From: Adiantum capillus-veneris
Taxonomy: Eukaryota > Streptophyta > Polypodiopsida > Polypodiales > Pteridaceae
Length of the DNA stretch: 64,000 bases
Direction: 5' to 3'
Assembly (NCBI GenBank): GCA_014529385.2
Contig: CM043971.1
Location: 32,691,209-32,755,208 of the forward strand
Both the position numbers and the translations under genes were made by a program. Numbering within the stretch: the first letter of the stretch is position 1; every line of letters begins with the position of its first letter. Below, piece after piece: positions 22,617 through 31,699 of the stretch. The notes below the pieces were generated by a model. It worked only from the letters and a program-made list of their open reading frames with translations, was not told the origin of the DNA and did no database searches.

Positions 22617-22636
22617 TGGTGAACCCGACGCGAATC
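22617..22636 (+). promoter_or_regulatory. Primer binding site of the nested Ty3/gypsy element
   Basis: TGGTGAACCCGACGCGAATC begins six bases after the 5' LTR. The TGG start matches the CCA end of a tRNA. I did not assign which tRNA. Confidence 0.7.
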
Positions 22637-22663
22637 TGCTAGGGTGAGAGTTTGTGGGTAACC

Positions 22664-24361
22664 ATGGGTGATCATGTTGAGCAACAGGGTATGCATTTTG
22701 ACCCAGCAACAATGCAAATGTTTCAAGCATTTGCAATGTTCATGCAACAACAACATGCCACTGAAAGAAGGGAGATTTCAGCAACGAAGGCCATACAAGC
22801 GGTCGTCAACAGAATGAATCAATTCAATGGCAAAGATGTAACCAAGTACTTACGCGAGTATGTGAAGGAGATGGAGCTGCATCGCGTGTCAGAAGATGAG
22901 ATGATTCAAATCTTTGAGCTAGTTGTTGCTCCAGAAATTAGGGAGCATGTTAGGGCAATTAAAGATGGGCATGGGAGAAATAGGGAAGAACTCAAAGTAG
23001 CTTTGAAGGAGGAATATTTCATGGAGGACTCTGAGAGAGTGACCAAAAGGACATTCTTAGAATGGGTAGTCAAGCCAAAGCAAGGACTATCAATAACAGA
23101 GCTACTTAGGGAATTTGAGCGGCGCTATGCACAACTCACAAGGACAGAAAGGGCCACACTAGATGCAGAGAAGACAGATCTTTTCTTACAAGCTGCAGGT
23201 AAAGAGTTTCAAGAAAATTTGGAGCTTCTTCTTGAAGATAAAGATGCTGAGCAAGGACTAAAGACCGACTGGAATGAGGTTGAAGGTGCTGTCTCACTGC
23301 TTGCCAAACGACAAAGAAGAAGGGACAAGATGGTACTAAACACTACAAGTCCTTCCACCTCAACTCCTGACAAAATGGTAAAGCCTACTTTTATCGCTCC
23401 TAAGTTTGATGAGTCCATGCTAGATGAGCTTGTGAAGGGAATGCGTGACTTCAAGGTGAAGTTTGCAAAGCTTGAAGAAAAAGTCCAACCATCAGGGCCA
23501 CTTCCTAGGCAAAGACAAGAGCCCAAAGAAGGGTTTGTTAATAGATGTATTTGGTGTGATAGTACAGACCATGTAAGAAGGGATTGTGATGATTTTAGTG
23601 ATGCTTTGTCAAAAGATGTTGTCTTTTTTAAGGATGGTAAAATCCACTTAAGAGAGACAGGTCTACCCTTGAGAACTAACTTTGGGAAGGGGGGAATGCA
23701 AACCTTAGTTGAAGATATGGCAACCAAGCATGCCACCTCTTCAGTTGAGGCAACTACTTATGGAGTAAAAATTGAACATTTTTGTGATGAAGAGGTGAGT
23801 GACCATCATGGTCAAATTTGGCCAAATGTCATGCAATTAGCTAAAAAGGAAAAGATTACAAAAGAGATTCTACATGAAGCAGGTGATTGCATACGTTTAG
23901 AAACAGGATGGAATGATCCAGTGGACTCATTGTCAGTGCATGCCTACATTACAAAATGCCAACAAAATGAGGCAATTGTAGAAGAGAAGCACAGAAGTGA
24001 GAATGCTGATGAAGGACCATCAAAAAGAGCTTCTAGAAGTGGGGGAAGAAGCGACTCAATGCCTTCTCAAACACCCTCAACACAAGGAGCATCTCCACTT
24101 GAAGTACTCATGGAGGAGTCTACAACAGGAAAGAAGAAAGAGCCAACGAAAGGTAAGACAAAAGGCCCAACTTATAAACTACAATCTGATATTGAGGTTG
24201 CTACAGATTTAAAGAAAGTCTTGGAGGAAAGGATCTTGAATAGCAAGATTGAGTTTACTCTGGGAGAAGTTCTTGGCATTGCAAAGCGTGAATTCCATGA
24301 GGAGATCATTGACATCATCAAGAGAAAGAGGCAAACCCTTGCTGAAGTTTCTCGTCCATAG
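22664..24361 (+). CDS. Gag polyprotein of the nested Ty3/gypsy element
   Basis: The first ATG in good context is at 22664 (MGDHVEQQGMHFDPATMQMF). The chain has a helical capsid-like region (for example ATKAIQAVVNRMNQFNGKD and VTKYLREYVKEMELHRVSED), then a CCHC zinc knuckle CIWCDSTDHVRRDC at about residue 295, and a charged C-terminal part with RSGGRSDSMPSQTPSTQG. Gag forms the particle and binds the RNA genome. The frame ends at a TAG (24359-24361), but the same frame continues without delay into the protease region. The TAG is therefore either a mutated codon (CAG to TAG is the simplest change) or a read-through stop; I favour mutation. Confidence 0.9.
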   Translation: MGDHVEQQGMHFDPATMQMFQAFAMFMQQQHATERREISATKAIQAVVNRMNQFNGKDVTKYLREYVKEMELHRVSEDEMIQIFELVVAPEIREHVRAIKDGHGRNREELKVALKEEYFMEDSERVTKRTFLEWVVKPKQGLSITELLREFERRYAQLTRTERATLDAEKTDLFLQAAGKEFQENLELLLEDKDAEQGLKTDWNEVEGAVSLLAKRQRRRDKMVLNTTSPSTSTPDKMVKPTFIAPKFDESMLDELVKGMRDFKVKFAKLEEKVQPSGPLPRQRQEPKEGFVNRCIWCDSTDHVRRDCDDFSDALSKDVVFFKDGKIHLRETGLPLRTNFGKGGMQTLVEDMATKHATSSVEATTYGVKIEHFCDEEVSDHHGQIWPNVMQLAKKEKITKEILHEAGDCIRLETGWNDPVDSLSVHAYITKCQQNEAIVEEKHRSENADEGPSKRASRSGGRSDSMPSQTPSTQGASPLEVLMEESTTGKKKEPTKGKTKGPTYKLQSDIEVATDLKKVLEERILNSKIEFTLGEVLGIAKREFHEEIIDIIKRKRQTLAEVSRP

Positions 24362-25042
24362 GTTGAAGGGGAAACCTCAAAGACACAAGGGATGCAACTG
24401 CAAAATAAGGAGAATGATGGAGCTGTGGTAGGATGCTACCAATCTAGTGGGAGAGTGAAGCAAGTGTATTTCTCAAATGATGATGAAGAAGTTGAAGATA
24501 TTCCTAGGAGTTACTATTCACGAAGTCATTGGGCAAGGGCTACTACAGAAACTTTGGTCAAGGTAGGTGATCTTGAAGAGCCATTTGTTGCCTTGATTGA
24601 CCATGGTTCAGAAATAAACATAATGTCAAAGAGTCTCTACAACAAGTGCAAATGGCCGATGGACACAGATCATGGCTGGATGGTAAAAGTGGCAAACAAT
24701 TCATCCGGTGAATTGTATGCAGCTGCATGTCCAGGTGTGAAGGTGACAATAGGTGATGTAAAGATTGACCAAAACTTCTTTGTTCAGGATACATCTTCAT
24801 ATCATCTCATCCTTGGACAACCCTACATTGTGGGAGTTCGAATGGAAACAAAGGTAATGGACGATGGTTCAGCATATGCTAGGATACGTAGCAAAGATGG
24901 TAAACGTGCTGTCCAATTTCTCACAGTTTGTGTAAACCATGAAAGAAATCGTGACAACCTCAGAGAACATCCTCTACCAAAGGTAAGCAAAGAGTTTCAT
25001 GATCATAGAGAAATGATGGGGTTTTGCCAAGTATCATTGTAA
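24362..25042 (+). pseudogene. Pol, protease region of the nested Ty3/gypsy element
   Basis: The frame continues from gag across the TAG. It includes EPFVALIDHGSEINIMSKSL near 24580-24640, where D-H-G-S is the aspartic protease active site (the usual second residue is variable), and SYHLILGQPYIVGVRM, the conserved I-L-G-Q-P flap region. The protease would cut Gag-Pol. The frame ends at 25042 because one base is gained or lost in the GGGGTTTT run at about 25018-25025. The next frame carries on with PSIIVKRDCSG directly into reverse transcriptase. Confidence 0.85.
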
Positions 25043-26349
25043 AGCGGGATTGCAGTGGTACAGAAAGAAAAAGGGTCTCGCCTGATCCAAAAATAGGTGA
25101 AACTTTCTCAATGAGCTCCTTGGTAACAACGAATGGATCAGTATGTTTTACAAAACTTGAAGATTTGAAGAGATATGAGAGGCAATATGTGCATAATGTA
25201 CAAATAGGCATGAAAAAGAGTGGGTTGCTAAAGCCTACTGAAAATGTTTTGGGTTTGTGTGAGCAAGTTTCTTTTGTAGATACTATGGGTGAGCTTGATG
25301 TTATAATGAGGTCTAGTTTTCATCTTGAAAATGAAGTTGTGGAAGTTTGCTCTATGGAAATGTATCAAGTAATAGAAGCCTTTAAAGAAAGCCAAACAGT
25401 TGGCCCAGAAGTCCATGTTGAAACTAAATACAAGAGTGTAGCAAAGAAGGTGAAACCAGTAGCTTCACCCTTACCACCCAACAACAAGGAAAAGATTGAA
25501 CAGGCTTCTTTACAACCAAGTTTGCGGAATCCTAAAAAGATCAGGCATACCTTCACAAAGGAGTCCTTTCAAGAGTTGCAGATTGGTTGCGAGGAGTTTC
25601 TAACAGAGGAGGAGACAAAGTGCTTCAAAGAAATGCTTTCAAAGCATGGTAAGGCTTTTGCATTTGAGCCACATGAGATAGGATGTGTTGATCCTTATAT
25701 TTTAGCTCCTATGGTAATTTTCACAATACCTCATGTGCCTTGGAATCTGCGGCCTATTCCGGTTCCAAAGGCTCATTTTCCAAAGTTAGTAGAGCTACTG
25801 AATGAGAAAATCAAAATGGGAATCTTGGAGCCTTCTTGTGCTCCATACTCAAACAGGTGGTTCACAGTTCCAAAGAAGAATGGTTCTCTACGCTTCATCC
25901 AAGATATGCAACCAGTGAACAAGGTGACAATTAGAAATGTAGAAACAGGTCCAATTGTGGATGAATTTGCAGAGGCGTTTGCAGGGAGGTCAATCTACTC
26001 AATGGAGGATCTCTACTCAGGGTATGATCAATTTCAGCTTGCAATCGAAAGCAGAGACTTGACAACCATGAGGACACCTTTGGGTTTGGTAAGGATGTGT
26101 ACCTTGCCACAGGGAGCAACCAACTCGGTTGCACATATGATGAATGGGATGAATAAGGTCTCACGTGACTTTATTCCTCAAATCACAATGCCTTTCATTG
26201 ATGATTTGCCTATCAAAGGATGTGAAGAAAGTGACAAAGATGAAGCTTTGGATCTCAAGGGATGTCGCAGGTTTGTGGTAAATCACATAAATGATTGTGA
26301 TAAAATTTTGTCTAAGTTGGAAGAAGTGAATCTTACATTGTCAGGGAAA

Positions 26350-27188
26350 TGTTAGGAAATAAGACGTAGCTAAATAGATAATTGAGTAGATTACTTAATG
26401 GAGAGAGACAGATTTATATACACGAGATTATAGAGTAGAGAGAGAGAGAGAGAGAGAGAGAGTACACACGATATACGTGGTTCACCCAATGTGGGCTACG
26501 TCCACGGGAAAGCAGCCACTCAATGGCTTTAGTACTTCAAAATAAGAAGTAGTTTACAAAGGGATTATACCCTTAATGGAGCTCCCGCCTTGCTTCACTC
26601 TCATCACCTCACACTCACCTTGTTGCATCAACCTCACACACTATAAAATGTGTGTAGAAATGGCCTCCTTTTATAGGCCAAAAGGGCTGCCCTCTCTTAT
26701 GAGAGACAGCCATGTGTAGCCGCCCTTGTGCGAATAAGTCCAAATCGGACCCTCCAATCCGCCCATGTGTGGCCGCCCTTGAGAAGACAAGTCCGCCATT
26801 GAATTCGGCCACCGTCCATTGAATTCGGCCACCGGCCACCGGCCATTGACTTCCGACCACCGGCCACCGGCCATTGACTTCCGACCACCGGCCATCGGCC
26901 ATTGACTACCGGCCACCGGCCAACTGACCGGTTGTTTTCCGACCACTTTCCGGCCGCCGTCCGGCCATAATATTCCGGCGAAAAAGAATATTCCGGCGAA
27001 TAAAAAGTCTCGAGGGCCTCCGCCCCCGAGCCCTTTAAAGTTGCCCCTGATTCTTGTCCATGAAAATTTTGGTTTCCGGTGAGTGATTTTCCTTCACGCA
27101 CGATGGCTTCTCCTCATAATGGGGGCCTTACAAATGTGCGCTTTTACCACAGAAAATTACAAGGGTAAATCAGGCTCCATACTTAACA
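26350..27188. mobile_element. Solo LTR inserted in the reverse transcriptase gene
   Basis: The 839-bp insert starts TGTTAGGAAATAAGACG and ends CATACTTAACA, with TGTTA/TAACA inverted ends. It is flanked by GGAAA at 26345-26349 and 27189-27193, a 5-bp target duplication. It has no internal coding sequence and no second LTR, so it is a solo LTR or a very small non-autonomous element. It contains a (GA)n at about 26433-26462, a CGTGGTTCACCCAATGTGGG block of a kind common in plant LTRs, a TATAAAA near 26642, and a GC-rich minisatellite. The parent element is not in this window. Confidence 0.9.
26795..26945. repeat. CCACCGGCCATTGACTTCCG minisatellite in the solo LTR
   Basis: About five units of GGCCACCGGCCATTGACTTC with an average period near 28 bp, alternating with GGCCACCGTCCATTGAATTC variants. 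The CCGG density is high, so this is a likely heavily methylated CpG/CHG patch. Open frames on the minus strand across it (26615-27101) are repeat products. Confidence 0.8.
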
Positions 27189-27493
27189 GGAAAAAGTCTA
27201 TGTTTGGTGTCAAAGAAGTGCTCATTGTGGGGCACATGTGCGGGCCATATGGTAAGAAACCTTGTCCATCAAAGGTAGATGCCATCCAAAGAATGAAAGA
27301 AACATGCACTAGCATCACTGAGGTCAGAAGTTTTCTGGGAGCATGTGTCTTCTATGTTATTTGGATTCCACATTATGCACATGTAGCTAATCCTCTTTAT
27401 CAGCTACTTAGAAAGAATCAAAAGTTTAAATGGACAGAAGCACATGTAAAATCCATGAAAAAGCTAAAGGAGTTACTCCAGTGAGCAACGACT

Positions 27494-29410
27494 TTGAGAA
27501 AGGTAGACTATGAGTGTCAAAGGCCAGTGATTGTGACAGTAGATACCAGTCCTACAGGGATTGGATGGGCAATAGGGCAAGATGACAAAGAAGGACACAG
27601 GTATGTGGTAAGATTTGGAGCAAAGGTACTAAGTGCTCGCCAAAGAAACTATCCACAGATAAAGAGAGAGTTATGGGGTATGGTTACAGCCTTGAAAAGT
27701 GGGAAAGAGTACCTAATTGGTGCATGTGTGGTTGTAGAAAAAGATTGTCTACCACTTCTTGGGATGATTACAAGCTGCTCAACACCAGACATTGCTATGT
27801 TGCGGTGGATTGCCTACATTAAGTCCTTAAATCCCGAGTTTAAGCACATTGCAGGTAAAGACAATACAGTGGCAGATATGCTATCAAGGGCAAGGTATGA
27901 AGATGAGTCACAAATGATTGATGAGGGAGATGATGTAGGCACAAAATTCTATTCCTCTCATGTCAAAGGTAACAATGTCTGCATGACTAATTCACTTGAA
28001 TTGTTCTTGAAAGATCTTTATGAAGGTGATTGGCTTTCTATTGGAAGGTACTTGAGTACTCTAACAAAACAGGATGATTGGTCTGAACAAGAATTCAAGA
28101 GGATACGCAGGAAAGCATATGGGTACTTTTTAAGGGATGGTTACTTGTGGAAGCATCCTAAACAAAAGGGTGCTACACCACAACGGGTTATATGTAAAAA
28201 AGAGACTCAAGCAAAGCTCATGCAAGAGTTTCATGAGAGTCTATGGGCTGGACACAGGGGTGTGTGGGCAACCTTCTCCAAGTTGAAAGAAAAATACTGG
28301 TGGAAGGGTATGTATAAAGATGTATCTCAGTTTGTAGAGTCATGTGTAACTTGTCAAATGTATTCAAATGTTCGACATCGTGATGGATTGCACCCTACAT
28401 ATCCACTAGCCATGCACTATAAATGGGTTGTGGATCTAGTCACGATGCCTTTAGGACTCTGGCAGATGAGATACTTGGTTCTTGCACGAGAGGACCTAAC
28501 TAACCAGGTTGAAGGAAGAGCATTAAGAGCTAAGATCACAGAAGCTGTGTGCAAATTCCTTCTTGATGAGGTGATTTGCCGTTATGGTTGTGTGGGAAAA
28601 ATCACTGCAGATCGAGGTGAACTGGATGTCGAAGAAGCAAGGGAGTTCTTTTCTAGATTAGGGATCAAGCTTTCTCTTACTACAACTTACAACCCTGAAG
28701 GCAATGGAAAGAGTGAAAGAGGGCATCCTCCTATCATCAAAGCTTTGACCAAGGCTTGCGAAGGAAAAGTTGGTGAGTGGCCAAAATTGTTACCATATGC
28801 TTTATGGGCTGATCGTACAACACATAGCTCAGTAACTGGCTACATGCCTGCGGAGCTAATGCATGGTCAAAAGCCAGTGATGCCAATTGAGGATACAATT
28901 CCCACATGGAATGTACTACCTTGGCAAGAGGGGCTTAGTAGGGAAGATCTCCTTGCACTGCGTATAAGGCAGCTAGAGAGAAGACCTGGAGACATTGAAG
29001 CTGCAAAAGAACGACTCAAAAATGCAAGGTTGAAAAACAAGGACTATTTTGATAAGCGACATCGACTCAGGAGCAAAGCAATTGACAAAGGTGACTGGGT
29101 TTTAGTGTATGATAGTAGCCTTGATAACCAGCACACAGTCATACGTAAGTTCTCAAAAAGATGGTTTGGACCGTATGTTGTAAAGCATGTGCATGAAAAT
29201 GCTACTTACAGCTTGTCTGAACTAGATGGTACAGAAGTAAAGATTCCCATTGCAGGAAAAAGGATTAAAATGTTTAAGAGAAGAGGAGACAATGATCTAG
29301 AAGATATAGATGAGGAAGAAGAGAAAAACACAGGCGAAGATCAAAGTGAACATGAAGCTCTGGAATCATCCAGTGAAGAAGAAGACAAGGAGGATGTACA
29401 AGAGGTCTAA
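27494..29410 (+). CDS. Pol, RNase H and integrase of the nested Ty3/gypsy element
   Basis: 638 codons are open. RNase H covers about residues 10-130: VTVDTSPTGIGWAIGQDD, LSARQRNYPQIKRELWGM and HIAGKDNTVADMLSRARY. Integrase follows with its zinc-binding region (FHESLWAGHRGVWATF and SCVTCQMY). The catalytic residues are D in YKWVVDLVTMP (about 28432), D in KITADRGELD (about 28610) and E in NGKSERGHPP (about 28715). The DNA-binding end has KGDWVLVYDSSLDNQHTVIR and KRWFGPYVVKH, then an acidic tail (EDIDEEEEKNTGEDQ). No chromodomain is evident. The frame is continuous with the RT frame except for the TGA at 27482. It would remove the RNA strand and insert the DNA copy. Confidence 0.92.
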   Translation: MRKVDYECQRPVIVTVDTSPTGIGWAIGQDDKEGHRYVVRFGAKVLSARQRNYPQIKRELWGMVTALKSGKEYLIGACVVVEKDCLPLLGMITSCSTPDIAMLRWIAYIKSLNPEFKHIAGKDNTVADMLSRARYEDESQMIDEGDDVGTKFYSSHVKGNNVCMTNSLELFLKDLYEGDWLSIGRYLSTLTKQDDWSEQEFKRIRRKAYGYFLRDGYLWKHPKQKGATPQRVICKKETQAKLMQEFHESLWAGHRGVWATFSKLKEKYWWKGMYKDVSQFVESCVTCQMYSNVRHRDGLHPTYPLAMHYKWVVDLVTMPLGLWQMRYLVLAREDLTNQVEGRALRAKITEAVCKFLLDEVICRYGCVGKITADRGELDVEEAREFFSRLGIKLSLTTTYNPEGNGKSERGHPPIIKALTKACEGKVGEWPKLLPYALWADRTTHSSVTGYMPAELMHGQKPVMPIEDTIPTWNVLPWQEGLSREDLLALRIRQLERRPGDIEAAKERLKNARLKNKDYFDKRHRLRSKAIDKGDWVLVYDSSLDNQHTVIRKFSKRWFGPYVVKHVHENATYSLSELDGTEVKIPIAGKRIKMFKRRGDNDLEDIDEEEEKNTGEDQSEHEALESSSEEEDKEDVQEV

Positions 29411-29451
29411 TCTTACAAAGAGACAATGTGGCACATACCGGAGGATGTTTA

Positions 29452-29468
29452 GGTTTAGAGGGGGTGGA
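29452..29468 (+). promoter_or_regulatory. Polypurine tract before the 3' LTR
   Basis: TTAGAGGGGGTGGA directly precedes the TG of the 3' LTR, as expected for the plus-strand primer. Confidence 0.7.
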
Positions 29469-30633
29469 TGTCGTGCTGTGACACGTACATAGTGGGAACG
29501 CATGCTACAAGATCTATCTTGTATTTTTTTAGATACATAATTATATTTCTTATAGTGTACATATGCATAAGTATAATAATAAGCCTTCTATCTCATCCTA
29601 TTATTTTTCTCAAGGGTAACATATCCTTACTTTACCATCAGAAAATACTATGGAAAAAGCATCAATAGCTCCGCCTCTTTAACTTGGGGCAAAAAGCATT
29701 GATTCTTTATTTCTACTATTTCATTATCATCTCACACCCTAGCTACATCCTATATCTAGGGTAAACTCCAATATATATATATTCTATGTATTTTTTATAC
29801 TTTTCTTATATTTCTTTTTAAATAGCTACAAGGAGAGAATCAAATCCTAGTGGGACACTAGGTGGCATGATTTCAAAGATACACTTATTTTAATGCATTA
29901 TTGCAAGCATGATTACAAAAATTTGTCAAGGAGAAATGTCATGCTTTCATATGGCATGAGGTGTCCTTTGGAATTAAATGAAAGTTTAGGCTAAGGAGAC
30001 CACATGAAGACTTTTGCTACCATAAATGGACCCTATTTTGGTGAATTTTTTACACAAGGTTCCAATCCGAATTGGAAAACGATTTTAAAATGAAAATCGT
30101 AGCTAATGAGCTGAAGTTTTTGCCCATATTTTTATTTTTTCATTTGGAGCCACGGTTGAGGAGATATGATCAAAATACTGGACCCCAGTCTGCCCACATC
30201 ATGCAGGGACAGCTCATTTCCAACTTTTCCAATTCCTGTTTACACTGGCTCCTCTCTTCTTGTGTAAACCCTTGGGGGTTCCCTTCACCTATAAAAGGGG
30301 ACCTCTTCTTCCTTGGAAGGAACTCAAGCATTCAAGCCATTGATGAGAGGAATTCTCGAGGGAGTGAGTAGTAATGCCTAATTGTACTTAGCCATTAACA
30401 TAAGCCCAAGTCTACACTTTCTCCTAGAGGGAGACTAGCCATTCTTGCAACAAGCTAACCTTGGAAGATCAACTCTAATCAAAGAAGGTCTTGCACTTGG
30501 TGTATCAATCAAAGTGGAATTATCCACTCTTCTTCTCTCTCCATCAATAATGGTGCCAAAGGGTTTGTCAAGTAAGATGTGTTCTACATTGATGTTTCTT
30601 GATTTCTTGTTGTTTTCTTTTTCATCTCTAATC

Positions 30634-30690
<57 letters not shown>

Positions 30691-31500
30691 TCTCCTTAAC
30701 CAAATCTATCTCTCTCACTCTTAGTAATTCATCCTCTCTACAAATTTTAGGTTCTCTTTGCTACAGGTACATCTCTCCCCGCAGTATCCTTATTGTCTAC
30801 GGGCAAGAATAGCTAGGGCTTGGGAGGGAAAATTATCATCTCTTCACTTCTCTCATATCTACATTTCTCACATACTATCCTAGATGAATAACCCACATGA
30901 TGATCATTTCTATCGCTTTCACTCTGTACAATCTATTAGAATTAACGTATGGATTAGCCGTAAAATACACTTTCAACAACATATAGTGTTTCTCTTTGGC
31001 CCTGAAAGGCTCAATGAAATACTTCTATCACCGGATCCCATCATACTACCTCTCATAGACTATAATTTTTCTTTTGATGTAAGCGTAGTTATCTTGCTAT
31101 GAACCAAGAGGATTTGTACACACAATTAATCCCAATCACTAGACAAAATATATATATTATGGTAAGCACAAAACTACAATTCCAAAGAACAATTCGTAGC
31201 CTATTTGGTCAGCCAAGATTGAATGCCATTAACCCTTTCATATTACCCATGATACGATATGACCATAGCCTTGATGTTTTCATCTTCGTATTGTTTTGAC
31301 ATTCTCTTTTGCGTTCTTTCTTTGTGTGTGTGAATGCAAGAGAGAAAGAGTGAGTCTTCTTTGATTGCACTTCTTTTCAAACCCTAGTCTTCATGGCATC
31401 TATGGTTTAACTCTTTCATATAGTTTTTGTTGAGTTCTCTCACAAACTCTCACAGCCATAAGCCCGGTGCTTTCCTGGCAAGACCGCAAATTTCTCGACA
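29469..31500 (+). repeat. 3' LTR of the nested Ty3/gypsy element
   Basis: Nearly identical to 20599-22610. Differences include a 4-base indel near 29570, a longer (TA)n tract (30640-30682), a CTAG insertion near 30812 and about 28 base changes counted by eye. It ends TTTCTCGACA, directly before the target duplication and the last part of the CACTA element. Confidence 0.95.
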
Positions 31501-31504
31501 GCGC

Positions 31505-31630
31505 ATTGCTGAAGGACCATTACCACGAGCATTGACTCTAGCATTACCACCTCCGAGATTTTTGGATTTGAACTTTTCCTTTGTTTTTGTGCGTCTATCT
31601 GAGCGGTAATGTGCTCCAAATGTCATAGTG
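31505..31630. repeat. Right end and TIR of the CACTA element
   Basis: CATTACCACG, GCATTACCACC and GAGCGGTAATGTGC carry the subterminal motif, and the element ends ...GTCATAGTG at 31630. The next bases, TGG, duplicate those before 11681. Confidence 0.88.
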
Positions 31631-31698
31631 TGGGAGTCAAGCCATCCTCACCTAAACAACTACCACGCGAGAGTGCACTAAGAGCCACAGAGGCAGCT
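31631..31698 (-). pseudogene. LINE copy A, piece to the right of the CACTA insertion
   Basis: TGGGAGTCAAGCCATCCTCA onwards matches LINE copy B near 31857-31920 and continues the LINE sequence broken at 11680. It encodes, on the minus strand, the segment just before the first reverse transcriptase block. It stops at about 31698, where copy B begins. Confidence 0.8.
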
Positions 31699-31699
31699 C

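Larger units (their letters stand above)
25024..27484 (+). pseudogene. Pol, reverse transcriptase of the nested Ty3/gypsy element, split by a solo LTR
   Basis: After a linker, the RT blocks run WNLRPIPVPKAHFPKLVELL, RWFTVPKKNGSLRFIQDMQP, SIYSMEDLYSGYDQFQLAI, LPQGATNSVAHMMNGM and MPFIDDLPIKG, the last with the catalytic D-D pair in F-I-D-D at about 26194-26205. Coding is interrupted at 26349 by the solo LTR and resumes at 27194 in the same codon context: S-G-K before and K-S-M-F-G-V-K after the target duplication. Then come GHMCGPYGKKPCPSKVDAIQ and HVANPLYQLLRK, ending at TGA 27482-27484, most simply a CGA to TGA change. This enzyme would copy the element RNA into DNA. Confidence 0.9.
20599..31500 (+). 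mobile_element. Ty3/gypsy LTR retrotransposon nested in the CACTA element
   Basis: Two ~2.0-kb LTRs (20599-22610 and 29469-31500), each TG...CA, bound an internal region with a primer site, gag, protease, reverse transcriptase, RNase H, integrase and a purine tract, in Ty3/gypsy order. GCGC flanks both ends (20595-20598 and 31501-31504) as a 4-bp target duplication. By eye the LTRs differ at about 28 substitutions plus a few indels over 2.0 kb, roughly 1.4%, so insertion was fairly recent. A solo LTR interrupts the pol gene at 26350-27188. An in-frame TAG (24359), a frameshift (about 25020) and a TGA (27482) show that it is not functional as it stands. Confidence 0.95.
11681..31630. mobile_element. 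CACTA (En/Spm-type) transposon interrupted by a Ty3/gypsy element
   Basis: The left end reads CACTATGGGAGAATG and the right end (complement) CACTATGACATTTGG; both continue to a TTACCGC-CAG block, so the termini are inverted repeats that start with CACTA. The bases TGG flank both ends (11678-11680 and 31631-31633), the 3-bp duplication typical of the superfamily. Rejoining the flanks recreates continuous LINE sequence, which agrees with LINE copy B at about 31850-31890. Excluding the nested retrotransposon, the element is about 9.0 kb: 11681-20598 plus 31505-31630. It carries a minus-strand transposase gene and a plus-strand second gene, arranged divergently. Both are broken, so it is non-autonomous now. 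Confidence 0.92.

Noticed and set aside
22617-22636. tRNA gene near the primer binding site
   Set aside because: Only about 20 bases complementary to a tRNA 3' end are present, as expected for a primer site; no cloverleaf surrounds it. No other tRNA or rRNA was seen in the window.
24359-24361. Programmed read-through stop between gag and pol
   Set aside because: Possible, but the same element has another nonsense codon and a frameshift, and CAG to TAG is a common decay change here; related copies would be needed to argue for a programmed stop.
26615-27101. Gly-Arg-Trp-Pro repeat protein on the minus strand
   Set aside because: It is the translation of the GC-rich minisatellite in the solo LTR.
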